Notes: a model not told the origin generated them from the sequence alone. DNA of 64,000 bases from Muricea muricata (GCA_963855995.1 OY979721.1:4216001-4280000), one strand, 5' to 3'; positions 12,001-22,304 are shown, counted from the stretch's first letter. Numbers and translations are program-made.

Positions 12001-14947
12001 AAAAACCAGTGGGTTTTTGATTGATGTATTTTCTCCCTCTAATCAGCAGATTCACACAATAAATTAGGTCTTATAATTAAAGTTCTCTCTAAAAATTAGT
12101 TGCTAAGGTTGGCAGGCCTACAAAACTGCGCCTAAAAATTGTTGTTGTTTTGGGTATGCCCCAATAATGGGTGGCCCATTTGTCAATAAAATCACCCCTC
12201 ACACCTTAGATTTTCCTCAGCGGTCTATGCAACCCAAAACCCCTTAGAATTGGGCTGTGACAAATCATTCTGATAAAATGTTGGGATTTGGGCTCTTTAC
12301 CTTAAAATTTAAAAATGCAATCAATGCTAGAAAACTGCTTGCACCTTCTGCTTTTTGTGTTATTTTGATATATGGAAGAGTTCACATCTGTTTACAGTGA
12401 GTTTATTTTATTTTAGTATGAGGTGTTTATTGTTATTGTTGTCATACTTGAATTCATTGGTGGTATTCTTGCTTTTGCATTTTGGCCTGAGGTAAACAGT
12501 TACATAACTTACAGTGATGTTACTTTCTCAGCTTTATTATAGTATGTGGGGTAAATTTTAGACAAACAGTGTCAAACTGTGCCCTGACATTGCTTGAAAC
12601 GTAACAAAAATCACTCATTAATAAGTGTTTGTTATTGAACGAAGTTCTTTTGGATCCATGGATCATTGACTTGACTCTTTATACCACTGCCCTCCTCTAT
12701 TTAATTCTTGTGGAAAGTCATCTTATTTTCAAAGTTTATTTCTAGGTTAAAGATAGCTTGGATACTCAAGTGAAAAAAATGATTACTAAATATCCATACG
12801 ACATTGACTTGAAGAATGCTATCGATCTTGTACAAGAAAGAGTAAGTTATACTAATTGTCCAGTTAGCAGTTGAGAGATCAGTGGCAACAGTCAACTGTC
12901 CAGTTATCATAAAGAGCCGAGCAATAGAGTTGTATTATCCTTTCACTGTTGTTATCCCCAGTTGATGATATAGAGATCAGTGGCAACAGTAAACCGTTCA
13001 TCCCACAGAACTCTACTTGTGGTTAACCTAAAGCTAATTTGTGATGCCATTTAGGCCGAAATACCTGTGGTTCCAGTTTCATATCATGAAAAAATTAGAT
13101 AGAATAGGTGGGGGGATTTTCTTTCAATAATTTTTTCACGGTTTTGAGTAAACTATCCTAGGGATGAATTTAGGCAATTTGTTGTTTCGTTTACGCGTCT
13201 TAACCATGAAAATGGGACACAAGACTTGGGAGGGGGGATCACAAGCTTTTTCAAACTGTGTATTAAAAACAGTTCAACCTCAACCCAAGGCTCCTTTGTT
13301 TTTCAGTTGGAGTGTTGTGGCAGTTTGAATTATCATGACTGGGATCTGAATCGCTACTATCGTTGTTACCCCAATGAACCGAAACCTATTCAACATTGTA
13401 GCGTGCCGTTCTCCTGTTGTCGTATTAAGGAGAAGGTTTGTATAGACAAAGCATTGAAATAATGTCTCTCTCCTATGAGGCACTACTGACTTGCAATAGA
13501 CCTCCTCAGCTTGCATTTAACTCATTTTACATCGCGTGATTGTTGAATCTTTTTCAGTTTTGTGCAAAATTTCCAAGTGTAGGAATTGCTCAAAATGACT
13601 GGACACTATAGCCCTCTAAGAGCTTTACTTAATTTTCTTTCTCTGTGTAATCACCTTGCAGCAAAGACGAAATTATCAATGTGGATATCAGATGCGTTCT
13701 CCTGACACACTTGTAAGCAGCTGTTTTGTCATTGTCATTCTTCTCAGTCCTACTTTGCTTCTTTGCATGCATGAAAATATCATCTTTTCGTTTCTTTTCT
13801 AGCGGTTGGAAGCAAAAAAGTCCATATACACTCGCGGCTGTCTCAATGTTTTGGAACATTACTTTAAAGACAATCTTGTTCTCGTTGGAGCTGTTGCCAT
13901 TGCTTTTCTAATACCTGAGGTGATTATAAAAATCTCTAATATACATTAAAGAGCAATTGTAAATTCTGAACGCTCATTAGTTGAGAGCGGCGTTAACGTA
14001 ACTCTATGAAGCGCTGGGCATCTAGGAAAAACAGAAGACAATAGACAAAATCAACTTAGATATCGATGGTAGACAGATGATGGACACAAACATCACAAAC
14101 TGGACGCAAGACAAGTTTTGGATTTAACCAGCTTGATTCAAAGTTTGTCATGAAGTTTCATCAAGCCTGTGAAAATGAGACTGGATGCAAATGGATATTT
14201 GCAGACTACTTGCTGCAAGTTGTTGAAACAACTTGCATTAAGCCCGTTTTCCACTAGGCGAATTTGTTCGCGCGACGCGAAGCGAAACCAAGAATTCAGC
14301 AACGTGATTGGTTGGCGAAAACGTTCGCTGCTTTGTCAACCAATCACGTTGCTGAATTCTTGGTTTCGCTTCGCGTCGCGCGAACAAATTCGCCTAGTGG
14401 AGAACGGGCTTTAAGCATGTGGATAAAAAGTCTTGAGAATCAACTTGCGTCAAGCCTGTTCACAAGTTGCAGCAGCATACAATATAATGAGTATCTATGA
14501 GCTTGCTTATTTCGTAACGTATAAGATAGTTAGATAACTAAAGCTACACTTGCAGGTGTGTATGCTATGATTGGCATCCAGATCTGGCAATTTATGTGAA
14601 GATCAATGAAGCTTTATTATGTAAAATCACTGTACAGAAGGGCGTCGGTGGTTGTGTAATTATTTTCGTACAAAATAAGATTGAATATCTCGTAAGACAG
14701 TCACTTAAATTATATCAAAGAAGTTGTAGAGTGATTTTAAATGATCTTCACAATGCAATCGACGTATAGTGGGAAAATTTCGTTTCATAAACACTTCAAT
14801 ATTGTCTTTTAGGTGGCCGGCATCGTCATAACACATCTTTTCATTGACAACATCAAGGATCGCATTGACAAATTGTACGAGGAACGCAATTTTGAACATC
14901 GTCCACCCAAGCCGGCTGGGCCATCTCAGGCCACTGGATTTTTGTAG
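9073..14947 (+). CDS. TSPAN15: TspanC8-class tetraspanin, TSPAN15-like (8 exons, 282 aa)
   Basis: Exons: 9073-9132, 10636-10821, 12417-12491, 12746-12841, 13307-13435, 13662-13712, 13803-13919, 14813-14947. All have GT-AG introns, and every intron is phase 0. The 282-residue product has four membrane segments (about residues 9-30, 51-73, 84-106 and 223-256). The large extracellular loop carries CCG, PFSCC, and single Cys in YYRC, IQHC, YQC and RGC: eight loop cysteines. Eight loop cysteines define the TspanC8 subgroup, which binds ADAM10 and controls its traffic and substrate choice. The sequence around CCG (VQERLECCGSLNYHDWDLNR) and the last membrane segment resemble TSPAN15 most; TSPAN5/14/17/33 are alternatives. 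The start is the ATG just before the first helix; 282 aa is a normal length. Intron 1 holds ~110-bp repeats and intron 7 a TTAA MITE. Confidence 0.92.
10195..10595 (+). repeat. ~110-bp interspersed repeat cluster A (3 units)
   Basis: About three tandem units of a motif running 'CTCCTGTAGTAACACTGGAT' - 'caataagagatgatcc' - 'TTACTGGACCTCTAGGAAGA' - 'acagtttagaactgatagag' - 'ctatccagtataaataaag' - 'ttagtttagtt'. The array ends about 40 bp before tetraspanin exon 2. Other clusters of the family are at 17190-17640, 18055-18430 (inverted), 40195-40380 (inverted), 46935-47250, 48870-49020 and 51595-51840. Confidence 0.8.
11199..11992. mobile_element. hAT-like non-autonomous element, old
   Basis: The left end reads CAGGGGTGGATCCAGCAG and the right end ...AAATCCACCCCTG, complementary over about 11 bp. 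These ends resemble hAT termini. I could not find a matching 8-bp duplication, so the borders are less secure. It lies in tetraspanin intron 2 and shows no transposase. Confidence 0.45.
14242..14410. mobile_element. Palindromic TTAA-type MITE in tetraspanin intron 7
   Basis: Two arms of about 75 bp (GCCCGTTTTCCACTAGGCGA... and its near-perfect complement ending ...GAACGGGCT) surround a ~20-bp spacer. TTAA flanks both ends (14238-14241 and 14411-14414). TTAA duplications point to piggyBac-type transposition. Arms this well matched imply recent insertion or strong constraint. The flanking DNA is the dispersed 'aacttgcat...caagcctg' repeat. Confidence 0.82.
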
Positions 14948-16180
14948 TTTGCAGTCGTTTAACAATTGATTGTAGATGTATCTTTTATATAAACTGAGTA
15001 TGTGGCTTTAGTTTTCTTATCTTTCAATTGAACATCGATGGAACGTCTTATTTTGGTTGCGGTGTGTTGCAGAATTTGGTGTCGAAGAACTGCGTTTTCA
15101 AATGAAATGTACGCAGTACTTCACTGAAAAGTTATCGTCAAATATGCAGCCTGGTCGAGGTGTTTATGACATTGTTACACATCCCAAAATCGCGTTTGCG
15201 ATGCTCGTAATAAGTTTGCAACAAGCTTTAACAACTTGTAACAACCTTGTTGATATTATCATATTTGTTGTAAGGTTGTTCGAACAAGTTTGATTTAGTC
15301 ATGGTAAAGCAATATTGTTACAACCTTGTATTGTCAAGCTTGTAACATTCTTGTTATGTCATGAGTGTATCAAACTTGTTGGAGTAACGGACAACGTTAT
15401 AAGTCTGATAATGCTATCAAACTTGTTACAAGTTATCGAGAGTTTCTTCCCACCTTGTCATAGGAACAAACTAGGAACAAGCTCAACTTGACAACAGATT
15501 TTGAACAGGCTTGTTACAATGTGTTTGTTACAAGTTCAGTTTTTTGCAAACACTAAAGGTAAATTTATTTTTGCAAAGCTTTCTATCCTTAAGCTCTGAT
15601 CTTCATCAGTGCCAATGGTCAAAGCACGGTTAAATATGTCTACCAATCGAAATTTTTTGCAATGATAAATTTACCTCAAAACTAGACCTATAATGTTCTT
15701 CACCATTACAACCTGCAAGTAGCCTACTATTTGTGTGTGTTTGTTGTGTAATTTTTTTGCAAAATCTACCAAATACATGTAAATTTAGGAAAGCTAAAGT
15801 ATTCTGAAGTTTGATTTGATTTGATAGTCTTCTTGCTTTTGCATGCAAGTTGCATCGATCTCTGTTTTTGCTAGATCTAATTTCACATACGTTAAGCACA
15901 TTAAAAGAACGTACAGCTATGTAAACTCTGGTTTCTCTAAACCTCAATTGCAAACGGGGCTAATATCATGTGGAGTAGGTGTAATATATTTTGATGTTTG
16001 TACTATTATTATTACTCAGGTGTAACTAGCTTATTGTAACTGCATGATTGTATGTTTTTTTCTTGATTTTATATATACATTCATCCAAATGATTGAAGAG
16101 TACTTTGTTTTCTTCGCAATGTTTTAGTAATGGCTTAGCTTGCGCTCTTTGCTCTTTGAACTGAATGTTATGGAATGACT
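14948..16180. other. Tetraspanin 3' flank and AACAAG-rich dispersed repeat
   Basis: The first part should be the tetraspanin 3' UTR; no canonical AATAAA is obvious within 100 bp. From about 15205 to 15540 the sequence is an imperfect series of 'aacaagtttg', 'ttgttacaacctt' and 'caacaag' words in both orientations. Similar word-rich blocks recur near 43700-43870, 46170-46330, 47870-48150, 49890-50130, 52690-52930, 60550-60800 and 61400-61560. Confidence 0.4.
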
Positions 16181-16289
16181 TGAATTGAAGAGACATGAAA
16201 TGAACTGAATGAACGAAAATGGATTGAAATGAAATAAGGTGAAATGAAAAGAAATGGACTTGGCTATACCAAACTGAACTGAACTGAAC

Positions 16290-16646
16290 CATAAACAATC
16301 GACTTTTAAAACTTTTCAGAGAGATTAACAAGGCGGAAAATCACCATTTAATGTTTCCGTAAAAGTTTTTCAACAACAACAATGACGACATTTCTGTAGT
16401 CAAAAAGAACGCAAACATTCAGCGTTGGGTTTTAGCTTTGTTATATCCATAAAGAATTTTAAAAGTCGATAGTTACATAGACATTGCCGTTCTTGTTTAA
16501 AATATGTAAATAGAAAGTCCTGAAGTATATTTAAAGTGAAGTTACAGGGTTCCAAAGAATAGCAAATCAGGCCGTATCACGGATGTCGCGTCAGCAACAT
16601 TGACACTTTAGCTTGCGTTTCCAGTCCATTCTTTTGATTGTCTATG
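16290..16646. mobile_element. Foldback MITE copy lacking its left arm
   Basis: Core and right arm match the complete element at 48196-48708: 'acggaaacattaaatggtgat' in complement, 'gaagttacagggttccaaag', 'tatcacggatgtcgcgt', and the terminal 'gtccatt...tctatg'. The left arm is missing. Both edges touch 'actgaactga' pentamer DNA, so the element appears to sit within a pentanucleotide array. Confidence 0.65.
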
Positions 16647-16797
16647 ACTGAACTGAACTGAACTGAACTGAACTGAACTGAACTGAACTGAACTGAACTG
16701 AACTGAACTGAACTGAACTGAACTGAACTGAACTGAACTGAACTGAACTGAACTGAACTGAACTGAACTGAACTGAACTGAACTGAACTGAACTGAA
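16647..16797. repeat. (ACTGA)n pentanucleotide microsatellite, about 30 copies
   Basis: About 150 bp of uninterrupted ACTGA units. A short degenerate part of the same array occurs on the other side of the adjoining MITE (about 16268-16289). On the minus strand it happens to be open and would give a Ser/Phe/Gln/Val repeat. That is a by-product of the array, not a gene. Confidence 0.95.
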
Positions 16798-16826
16798 ACA
16801 TAGCAATCTTTAACCCCACGTAGACA

Positions 16827-19128
16827 CTAGCCTCGTCTATTGTTAAAAGGTCTAGGCATCCGACCTTGAAGTATATCTAACGGTGACAGTTTTGTATCAT
16901 TCGGAACCGAGTTCTTTCTCAGCCACCGAGGCCATCGAGAGACAAGCTCGTGTACCAAAGCTTTTGGAAAAGTGTTAACTGCATTATTGACTGGCATATC
17001 AATCCATAATAGAGATGGAAAGTTTTCATTCTCTTGTAGAAATTCCTCAAGCCGTGTGATCGTCTCCATTGTAAGGTTGTTCCCTTTGAGTCCTACGAAG
17101 CAAAAAGAACTGGTAGATGAGATTAGTTTCGGGCCATTCTTTACTAACAAACTTGATGAAGGACAACAGGTTAGAAATAATCGAGGTGGCCAGTGTAAAG
17201 TTAGTTTAGTTCAGGTTTCCTCCTGTAGTAACAATGAATCAATAAGAGATGATCCTTACTGGACCTCTAGGAAGAAAAGTTTAGAACTGATAGAGCTATC
17301 CAGTATAAATACAGTTTAGTTTAGGTTTCCTCCTGTAGTAACACTGGATCAACAAGAGATGATCCTCACTGGACCTCTAGGAAGAACAGTTTAGAACTGA
17401 TAGAGATATCCAGTAGAATTTAAGTTAGTTTAGTTCAGGTATCCTCCTTTAGAAACACTGGATCAATAAGAGATCATCCTTACTTGACCTCCGATTAGAA
17501 AAACAGTTTAGAACTGCTAGAGCTTTGCGGTGTAAATGAAGTTCGGTTTTCTTCTATGGTAATACTGGGTCAAAAAGTGATGATCTTTTGTTGGTCATGG
17601 AGGAAGAACAGTTCAGGACTGATAAAGTGCACAAGCTAGGGCCATTTTCTACCTGCAACGTTTACCTACCCAAGTACAATAGATTTGGAAGTTTCGCCAA
17701 AACTTTTAGCAAGATTCCCATGGTTCTATCGTCAATTTGACAATAACGCAATTCTACTTTCTTTAAATCATAACAAGATCTCAAAATTCTATAACAACTT
17801 TTCAGGTTTTCGGCGGAGAGCAGATCGCAGTTGTAAAGTTTGAAAGTTTGTCTATCTGTCTTCTTGATCATTTTCAAAGTGATCGTATTCTCGTGATCGA
17901 TTTGACTCAAAATTTCTTCGTCGCTTGGAAGCGCCCACATTTCTCTGAGAGATGAACAGTGACGCTTTATTTGTCGGAATTTGTTTTCATTTATCGCTTC
18001 TTCCAACCTAGAAAGATACGATCAGTTTCAGTTAAAGTACTGCATAGCTCTAGTTATAGTGTAGTGGTATGAGGTTTAGAGTCCCGGACAGAATAATTTC
18101 TTGTTGATCTAGTGTTGCTACAGGTGGAAACCTAAACTATGAAATTAACTTTATTTATACTAGATGACTTTATCAATTCTACAATGTTCTTCCTGGAGGT
18201 ACAGGATCATCGTTTATTAATCCAGTGTTAATACAAAAAAGTAACTGAAACTAAATTAACTTTATTTATGCTAGAGAGCTCTATCAGTTCTAAATTGTTC
18301 TTCCTAGAGGTCCAGTAAGGATCATCTCTTATTGATCCAGTGTTACTACAGCCTAAACTAACCGTCAATTTATACTGCATGGATAGCTCAATTCATCCAG
18401 TGTTGCTACAGGAAGAAACCTGGCGTTAACTAAAGTATTTTTATACACGATAAAATCTATACACGATTCAAACTATTTCTGCTTTCTATGAATTCTTCAT
18501 GTTGCAATGAAGATAATTAAAGAAACTAGAAATTTAGAAGACTGATTTTCGCGGTTTAATTGTGTACAAAAAATTCTGTTCAAACTTACCTATGTATTTG
18601 TAAGTGTGCATGACGTTCTAATATGTAATGGTCGTCTGTCATTTGATTAGGAAGCTGTAGGGAATGGCCTTTCTTTGGTGTCAAATCAACTTCCAAAATC
18701 TTTTTCAGCTAGTTCGAGAGGAATGTAAATTTTCCCAGGCTTTCCTTTATGAATAATCTAGCTTAAATCAATAAGGGTTTGTTAAAGTTTCCTTCTAATC
18801 CGCAGTAACACCGTATCACTGTACCAATAACAGATGACCCTTGTTGGCCCTGTAGGAAGATCAGTTTTATCTAGGAAAATCACCACCCGCTATTCACATT
18901 TCGCACAACCAACCCGCTGTAACCAACCCGCTGTAACCAACCCGCTGAAGTTGTACAGAATTATGTACATGCATATCATTATACCTCCCTGAGTTTCTTT
19001 TTGGCATCAGAGAATCGTCTTTCTTCGATAAGCCGGGAGATGTTGCTGATTAGGTACAATCGGTATTCATAAGGCAGCGAATTATCAACTTTGACGGACG
19101 ACTGTTTACAGCAGAACATATCTCGCAT
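16827..19128 (-). CDS. Novel leucine-rich-repeat protein (4 exons, 288 aa)
   Basis: Minus-strand exons: 18985-19128, 18590-18708, 17670-18007, 16827-17092 (stop TAG at 16829-16827). All junctions are GT-AG and join in frame. The product starts MRDMFCCKQSSVKVDN. It then has two similar basic helical blocks (RLIEERRFSDAKKKLREL, about residues 32-49, and RLEEAINENKFRQIKRH, about 88-104). About four ribonuclease-inhibitor-type leucine-rich repeats follow (about residues 128-235). The exon 3/4 junction rebuilds a textbook repeat, LPNLLYLGLKGNNLT, which supports the splice call. The last ~55 residues are basic and unassigned. No signal peptide, membrane segment, NACHT or death domain is seen; the N-terminal Cys pair could be lipidated. 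Such repeats usually bind proteins. It could be a stand-alone adaptor or a relic of an NLR-type receptor. Confidence 0.7.
17190..17640 (+). repeat. ~110-bp interspersed repeat cluster B (4 units, LRR-gene intron 3)
   Basis: Four units spaced about 108-115 bp, each with 'ggatcaataagagatgatcc', 'actggacctctaggaagaa' and 'ttagaactgatagagctatc'. The cluster fills most of the intron between exons 3 and 4 of the LRR gene and reads in the plus orientation. Confidence 0.82.
18055..18430 (-). repeat. ~110-bp interspersed repeat cluster C (inverted, LRR-gene intron 2)
   Basis: About three units in the opposite orientation to cluster B ('gttcttcctagaggtccagt', 'aaggatcatctcttattgat', 'ccagtgttactacag'). 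Clusters B and C therefore form an inverted pair flanking LRR exon 3 (17670-18007). Confidence 0.8.
18910..18950 (+). repeat. Short tandem repeat (ACCAACCCGCTGTA)x3
   Basis: Three near-identical 14-bp units in LRR-gene intron 1. Minor feature with no evident function. Confidence 0.7.
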
Positions 19129-19179
19129 AAACTGCGCAATGAAACATTGCGCACGCTTTTAATGCGGTTTATGACGTCA
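19106..19179 (-). promoter_or_regulatory. CRE, 5' UTR hairpin and overlapping uORF of the LRR gene
   Basis: Just upstream of the ATG at 19128 the minus strand reads TGCGCAATG-TTT-CATTGCGCA (about 19133-19153), a 9-bp perfect stem with a 3-nt loop. The ATG inside the stem (19147-19145) opens a 13-codon frame that ends at 19106 and overlaps the main start in another frame. A perfect CRE palindrome TGACGTCA lies at 19172-19179. Regulatory roles are inferred from position. Confidence 0.4.
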
Positions 19180-20769
19180 TTACGTTTCGCATTATAATCA
19201 CTGATCTGACCGTGAGTAAAAGGCCTAGAACTAGCTATTAAATCTGAAACTTACCATGTTTAGTAAACAAAATTATAAGTCTACCAGATATGAAAGTTGT
19301 ATTCTCAAACATTTTGTTGCATTGCGTCTTCTAAATGATTTAACTCAGAAAAAGGCCTGGCAATTTCTACTTTTCACTCACTGCTCTCTACAACAGCGTT
19401 TTTTGTTCCTCTTTTTAAAGAAAAGTTTATCCTTGGCTGGATAGCCTTTAGTTGTTCTAGTAAACACGCCATAATTATGCTATTTCTTGGAATTTAAGCC
19501 TTTGTCTTACTTAGTTGAGTCAAATAACATGGGCTGTCAACTCTTTCCTTTTATGGTATAATACATGCTTCTAATACATCGTTGTAATCAGGATTGCCTC
19601 CACCTGTGATTGGTTAATCAAGACAATGAAAGACTGACAATAAAACTAAATAACTGATTAAAATTCTGAAGAACGAATAGACTATTGTCTCAGAATGCTA
19701 AAAACAAAATGTGTTCATGTTAGGTAGCTCATTACTCGGTAATCATGCAGCATCATATAGGCCCAGCTGATATTAATCTCGTTCTATTGGCAATCTCATG
19801 TACTTACTATCGGAGAGAATCACATTTATACTACAGCCTCTTGCTATCTGCAAAAACGTTCGAGTAAAAAAACCGCATCTTCCAACCTAGCTTTGTTTTT
19901 GCTGTCTAAATTTAAGTAAAGAAGCAGCTGTCGAAACAACTGTAAATTTATAATTCAGTATTCATGTTCACTGCCAGTCACAATGAAGCAGCATACATTA
20001 TGATATGTTAATATTCATTTGTGTGACAATTACAAGTTATAGACGCTGTCACACTGCAGGTTCATCGAAAACAAAACATCTTTAAGGAGACACACATAAT
20101 GAAACTTATTTTTGCTCGGCGGTTTTACTCGAAGCGGCCACTTTTTGACATTTTATTCCGGCTTTGAATTTTTGACCATGAATTGCTACATCTGATCTTT
20201 GCAATTACCCAGTTGGCCTTTTGTTTAATTTTCTTATCTACTGTCCATCCCATGCTCTTGAAAATAGATAATTTATTATGTATTATGAATTCCGGAGATC
20301 TTGTTCTAAGTTAGAAATTACAGCCAATTGCAAAATGACCTGAAAATTGTTTACAGTTTGCGTCTGACAAAAAAAGTTTTTTCCAAATAACATGCAATTT
20401 TGAATGCTTGATTTTCCAGTCGAAAGTCAGTTAGAAACCGAAAGCACCTGCCTTGTCTTATATTTATGCCCTTGGTACGTAATATAATTTCAGTACTGTA
20501 CGTGTGTATCGGGAACGCTTGAAGTGATACGCCCGTCAGTAGAAATACAACGAATTTTCTTTACGGAAAATTGATTGCTACAAAATGTAAATTGAATTTT
20601 AAATGAAAATTATTCCAATTGTTTTGCTTGGCAACAAATGCAGCAAAAATATTTAAATGTTAATACATTTTGTGACAAACAGGGAAGTTTAGATCAAATT
20701 TCTGGATGATTTATTTGACGGCAAACTAGACAAGGTTTACAGGTGAAACTGACGAACAACAACTGCAAA
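19180..20769. promoter_or_regulatory. Divergent intergenic region between the LRR gene and the 435-aa gene
   Basis: The LRR gene (minus) and the intronless gene (plus) start head to head about 1.6 kb apart. The region is AT-rich, contains no recognisable repeat or exon, and should hold both promoters. No clear TATA box is assigned. Confidence 0.35.
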
Positions 20770-22077
20770 ATGTTAAGCGGTACACGTCGAAGCAAACGGG
20801 CTCAAAAATACACAAACGAAGAAACAGAATCAATTCTCGTCGACGCCGAAGCCATCAAAGTATTTGTCGAAGCTGCGCCACACATCGAGAGTAGAAAAGT
20901 GACGAAAAAAAAGCCAGCCAGGCACGATTTAGGCACGAATGAAGAATGTAATACGATGCTTTTCGACGATAAAAATTGGAAGGTGAATATATTTTCAGCT
21001 GGGGTTTTGGAAAAGCGAAATACGAAGTGTATTTTTGCAACAAATTTGAGCGAACGTTCACCGCGAACAGGTAAAGACCCTGAATTTCAAATAGAAGATC
21101 GAGTGGCTTGCCTTAATACGCAAACAACGACCAGGTTATCCAACGAATTGTCTGATTTGGAGGGCGATTTATCAGATGCAAGTTGCGATAATAACACCCG
21201 CGAAAATATAAATAGAAAAAAAGTCAAACCGAATCGATTTGGAGAAAATTTGTCGAACAGCGCGTCGGGTGAAAGAGAGCTTATATGCGATGGAAAGGAA
21301 CGCAGTGAAGCGGATATCAAATTTAGTGATGCAATAAAAAAGGGCGTAAAGAGTTGTAAAGATCGCTTTATTACAAAGTCACCAAAGGATTATTTTGGCG
21401 TTTCGGCCGAAAATGATTTAGTTTTTTCCGATATTTTCGCAGAAAAGGGAAAAAGCACGGAGACTTGTCACAGGCAGGTTGAAAATGGACTAGAATCCCA
21501 CGCTAAAAGGCAACAGAATTTCCGCAGAGTTCGTAGCCAGTCTGACAAAGGTTTGTTCACGGATTTTAGTCTCTCCGACGAAGATACCACGGATAAAAGT
21601 ACCTTGCGAGAATTTCCATGGGGAAAAAGTACCTCTGGAGGCTTACCGCAGGGTAAGAGTTCTCAAGGAGATACATTCTTCGAGCAAGGATGTCGCCGAA
21701 GTTTGTCCCTAGGAGAAAAAACCATGAGGGATTTGTACCCGGTGAAAAATACACCAGGAAATGAAATGCCGGGTGAAAAGTACCCGAAGGAAGACTCTTC
21801 GAAATTGATGGAGAATAGCGAGGATTTGGTGAAGGAGATAAACAATTCAGGGGGAGATGAATTTACTGATGAGCAAGGGGAGAGGAGTTTCGTTTGTTTG
21901 GTCGATCAACTTACTGACGTGCGAGTCAGGCAGAAATTTGACGATAACCACGCGAGGAAGCGTCGTCAGGGAGTCTGCGAAGAGCTGGAAAAAGTGCATA
22001 CTTGGAACGATAAGTCTCTATACGAGGATAGACGTGATTTGAATATTAGGAAAGCTCTTAGCAACATGTTTTTGTGA
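20770..22077 (+). CDS. Unrecognised intronless 435-aa charged, probably nuclear protein
   Basis: An uninterrupted frame runs from ATG 20770 (context gcaaaATGt) to TGA 22075-22077. The frame stays open nine codons further 5' (to a GTG at 20743), where 'tttacag|gtg' could instead be a splice acceptor, so a 5' exon is possible. I do not recognise the family. Visible features: a basic N-terminus LSGTRRSKRAQKY; acidic Ser/Asp clusters (LSDLEGDLSDASCD near residue 130; FSLSDEDTTD near 265); an SPKDYFGVS motif near 205; about five degenerate copies of a P-x-GKS-x-x-G-like motif (residues ~280-340); a basic ARKRRQ patch near 395; and an ordered-looking C-terminus NIRKALSNMFL. There is no membrane segment or signal peptide. 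Composition suggests a disordered nuclear or chromatin-associated protein; that is inference. Confidence 0.65.
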   Translation: MLSGTRRSKRAQKYTNEETESILVDAEAIKVFVEAAPHIESRKVTKKKPARHDLGTNEECNTMLFDDKNWKVNIFSAGVLEKRNTKCIFATNLSERSPRTGKDPEFQIEDRVACLNTQTTTRLSNELSDLEGDLSDASCDNNTRENINRKKVKPNRFGENLSNSASGERELICDGKERSEADIKFSDAIKKGVKSCKDRFITKSPKDYFGVSAENDLVFSDIFAEKGKSTETCHRQVENGLESHAKRQQNFRRVRSQSDKGLFTDFSLSDEDTTDKSTLREFPWGKSTSGGLPQGKSSQGDTFFEQGCRRSLSLGEKTMRDLYPVKNTPGNEMPGEKYPKEDSSKLMENSEDLVKEINNSGGDEFTDEQGERSFVCLVDQLTDVRVRQKFDDNHARKRRQGVCEELEKVHTWNDKSLYEDRRDLNIRKALSNMFL

Positions 22078-22304
22078 AATTCTGACCCAGAGGTCGACCA
22101 ATGTTTTGTATGTTTGTCATCATCGTCGTTTGGACTACTTGAACTTACAATTTGTCTTACAATCTGATAACCACCCACTCAGTAGCTTTCGCTACACTCA
22201 TGTGCAACTTTCTGCACGTGCTTAACCAATGCAATTAACGTGACTAATCGAGACCGCAAAGCATACATGGATTGTTTGGAGGGACAAAACGTACAGAGCA
22301 CCAG

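Noticed and set aside
16577-16819. Minus-strand frame rich in Val-Gln-Phe-Ser-Ser repeats
   Set aside because: Pure product of the (ACTGA)n microsatellite.
20855-22178. Several minus-strand frames of 60-77 codons across the orphan gene
   Set aside because: Shadows of the long plus-strand coding frame.
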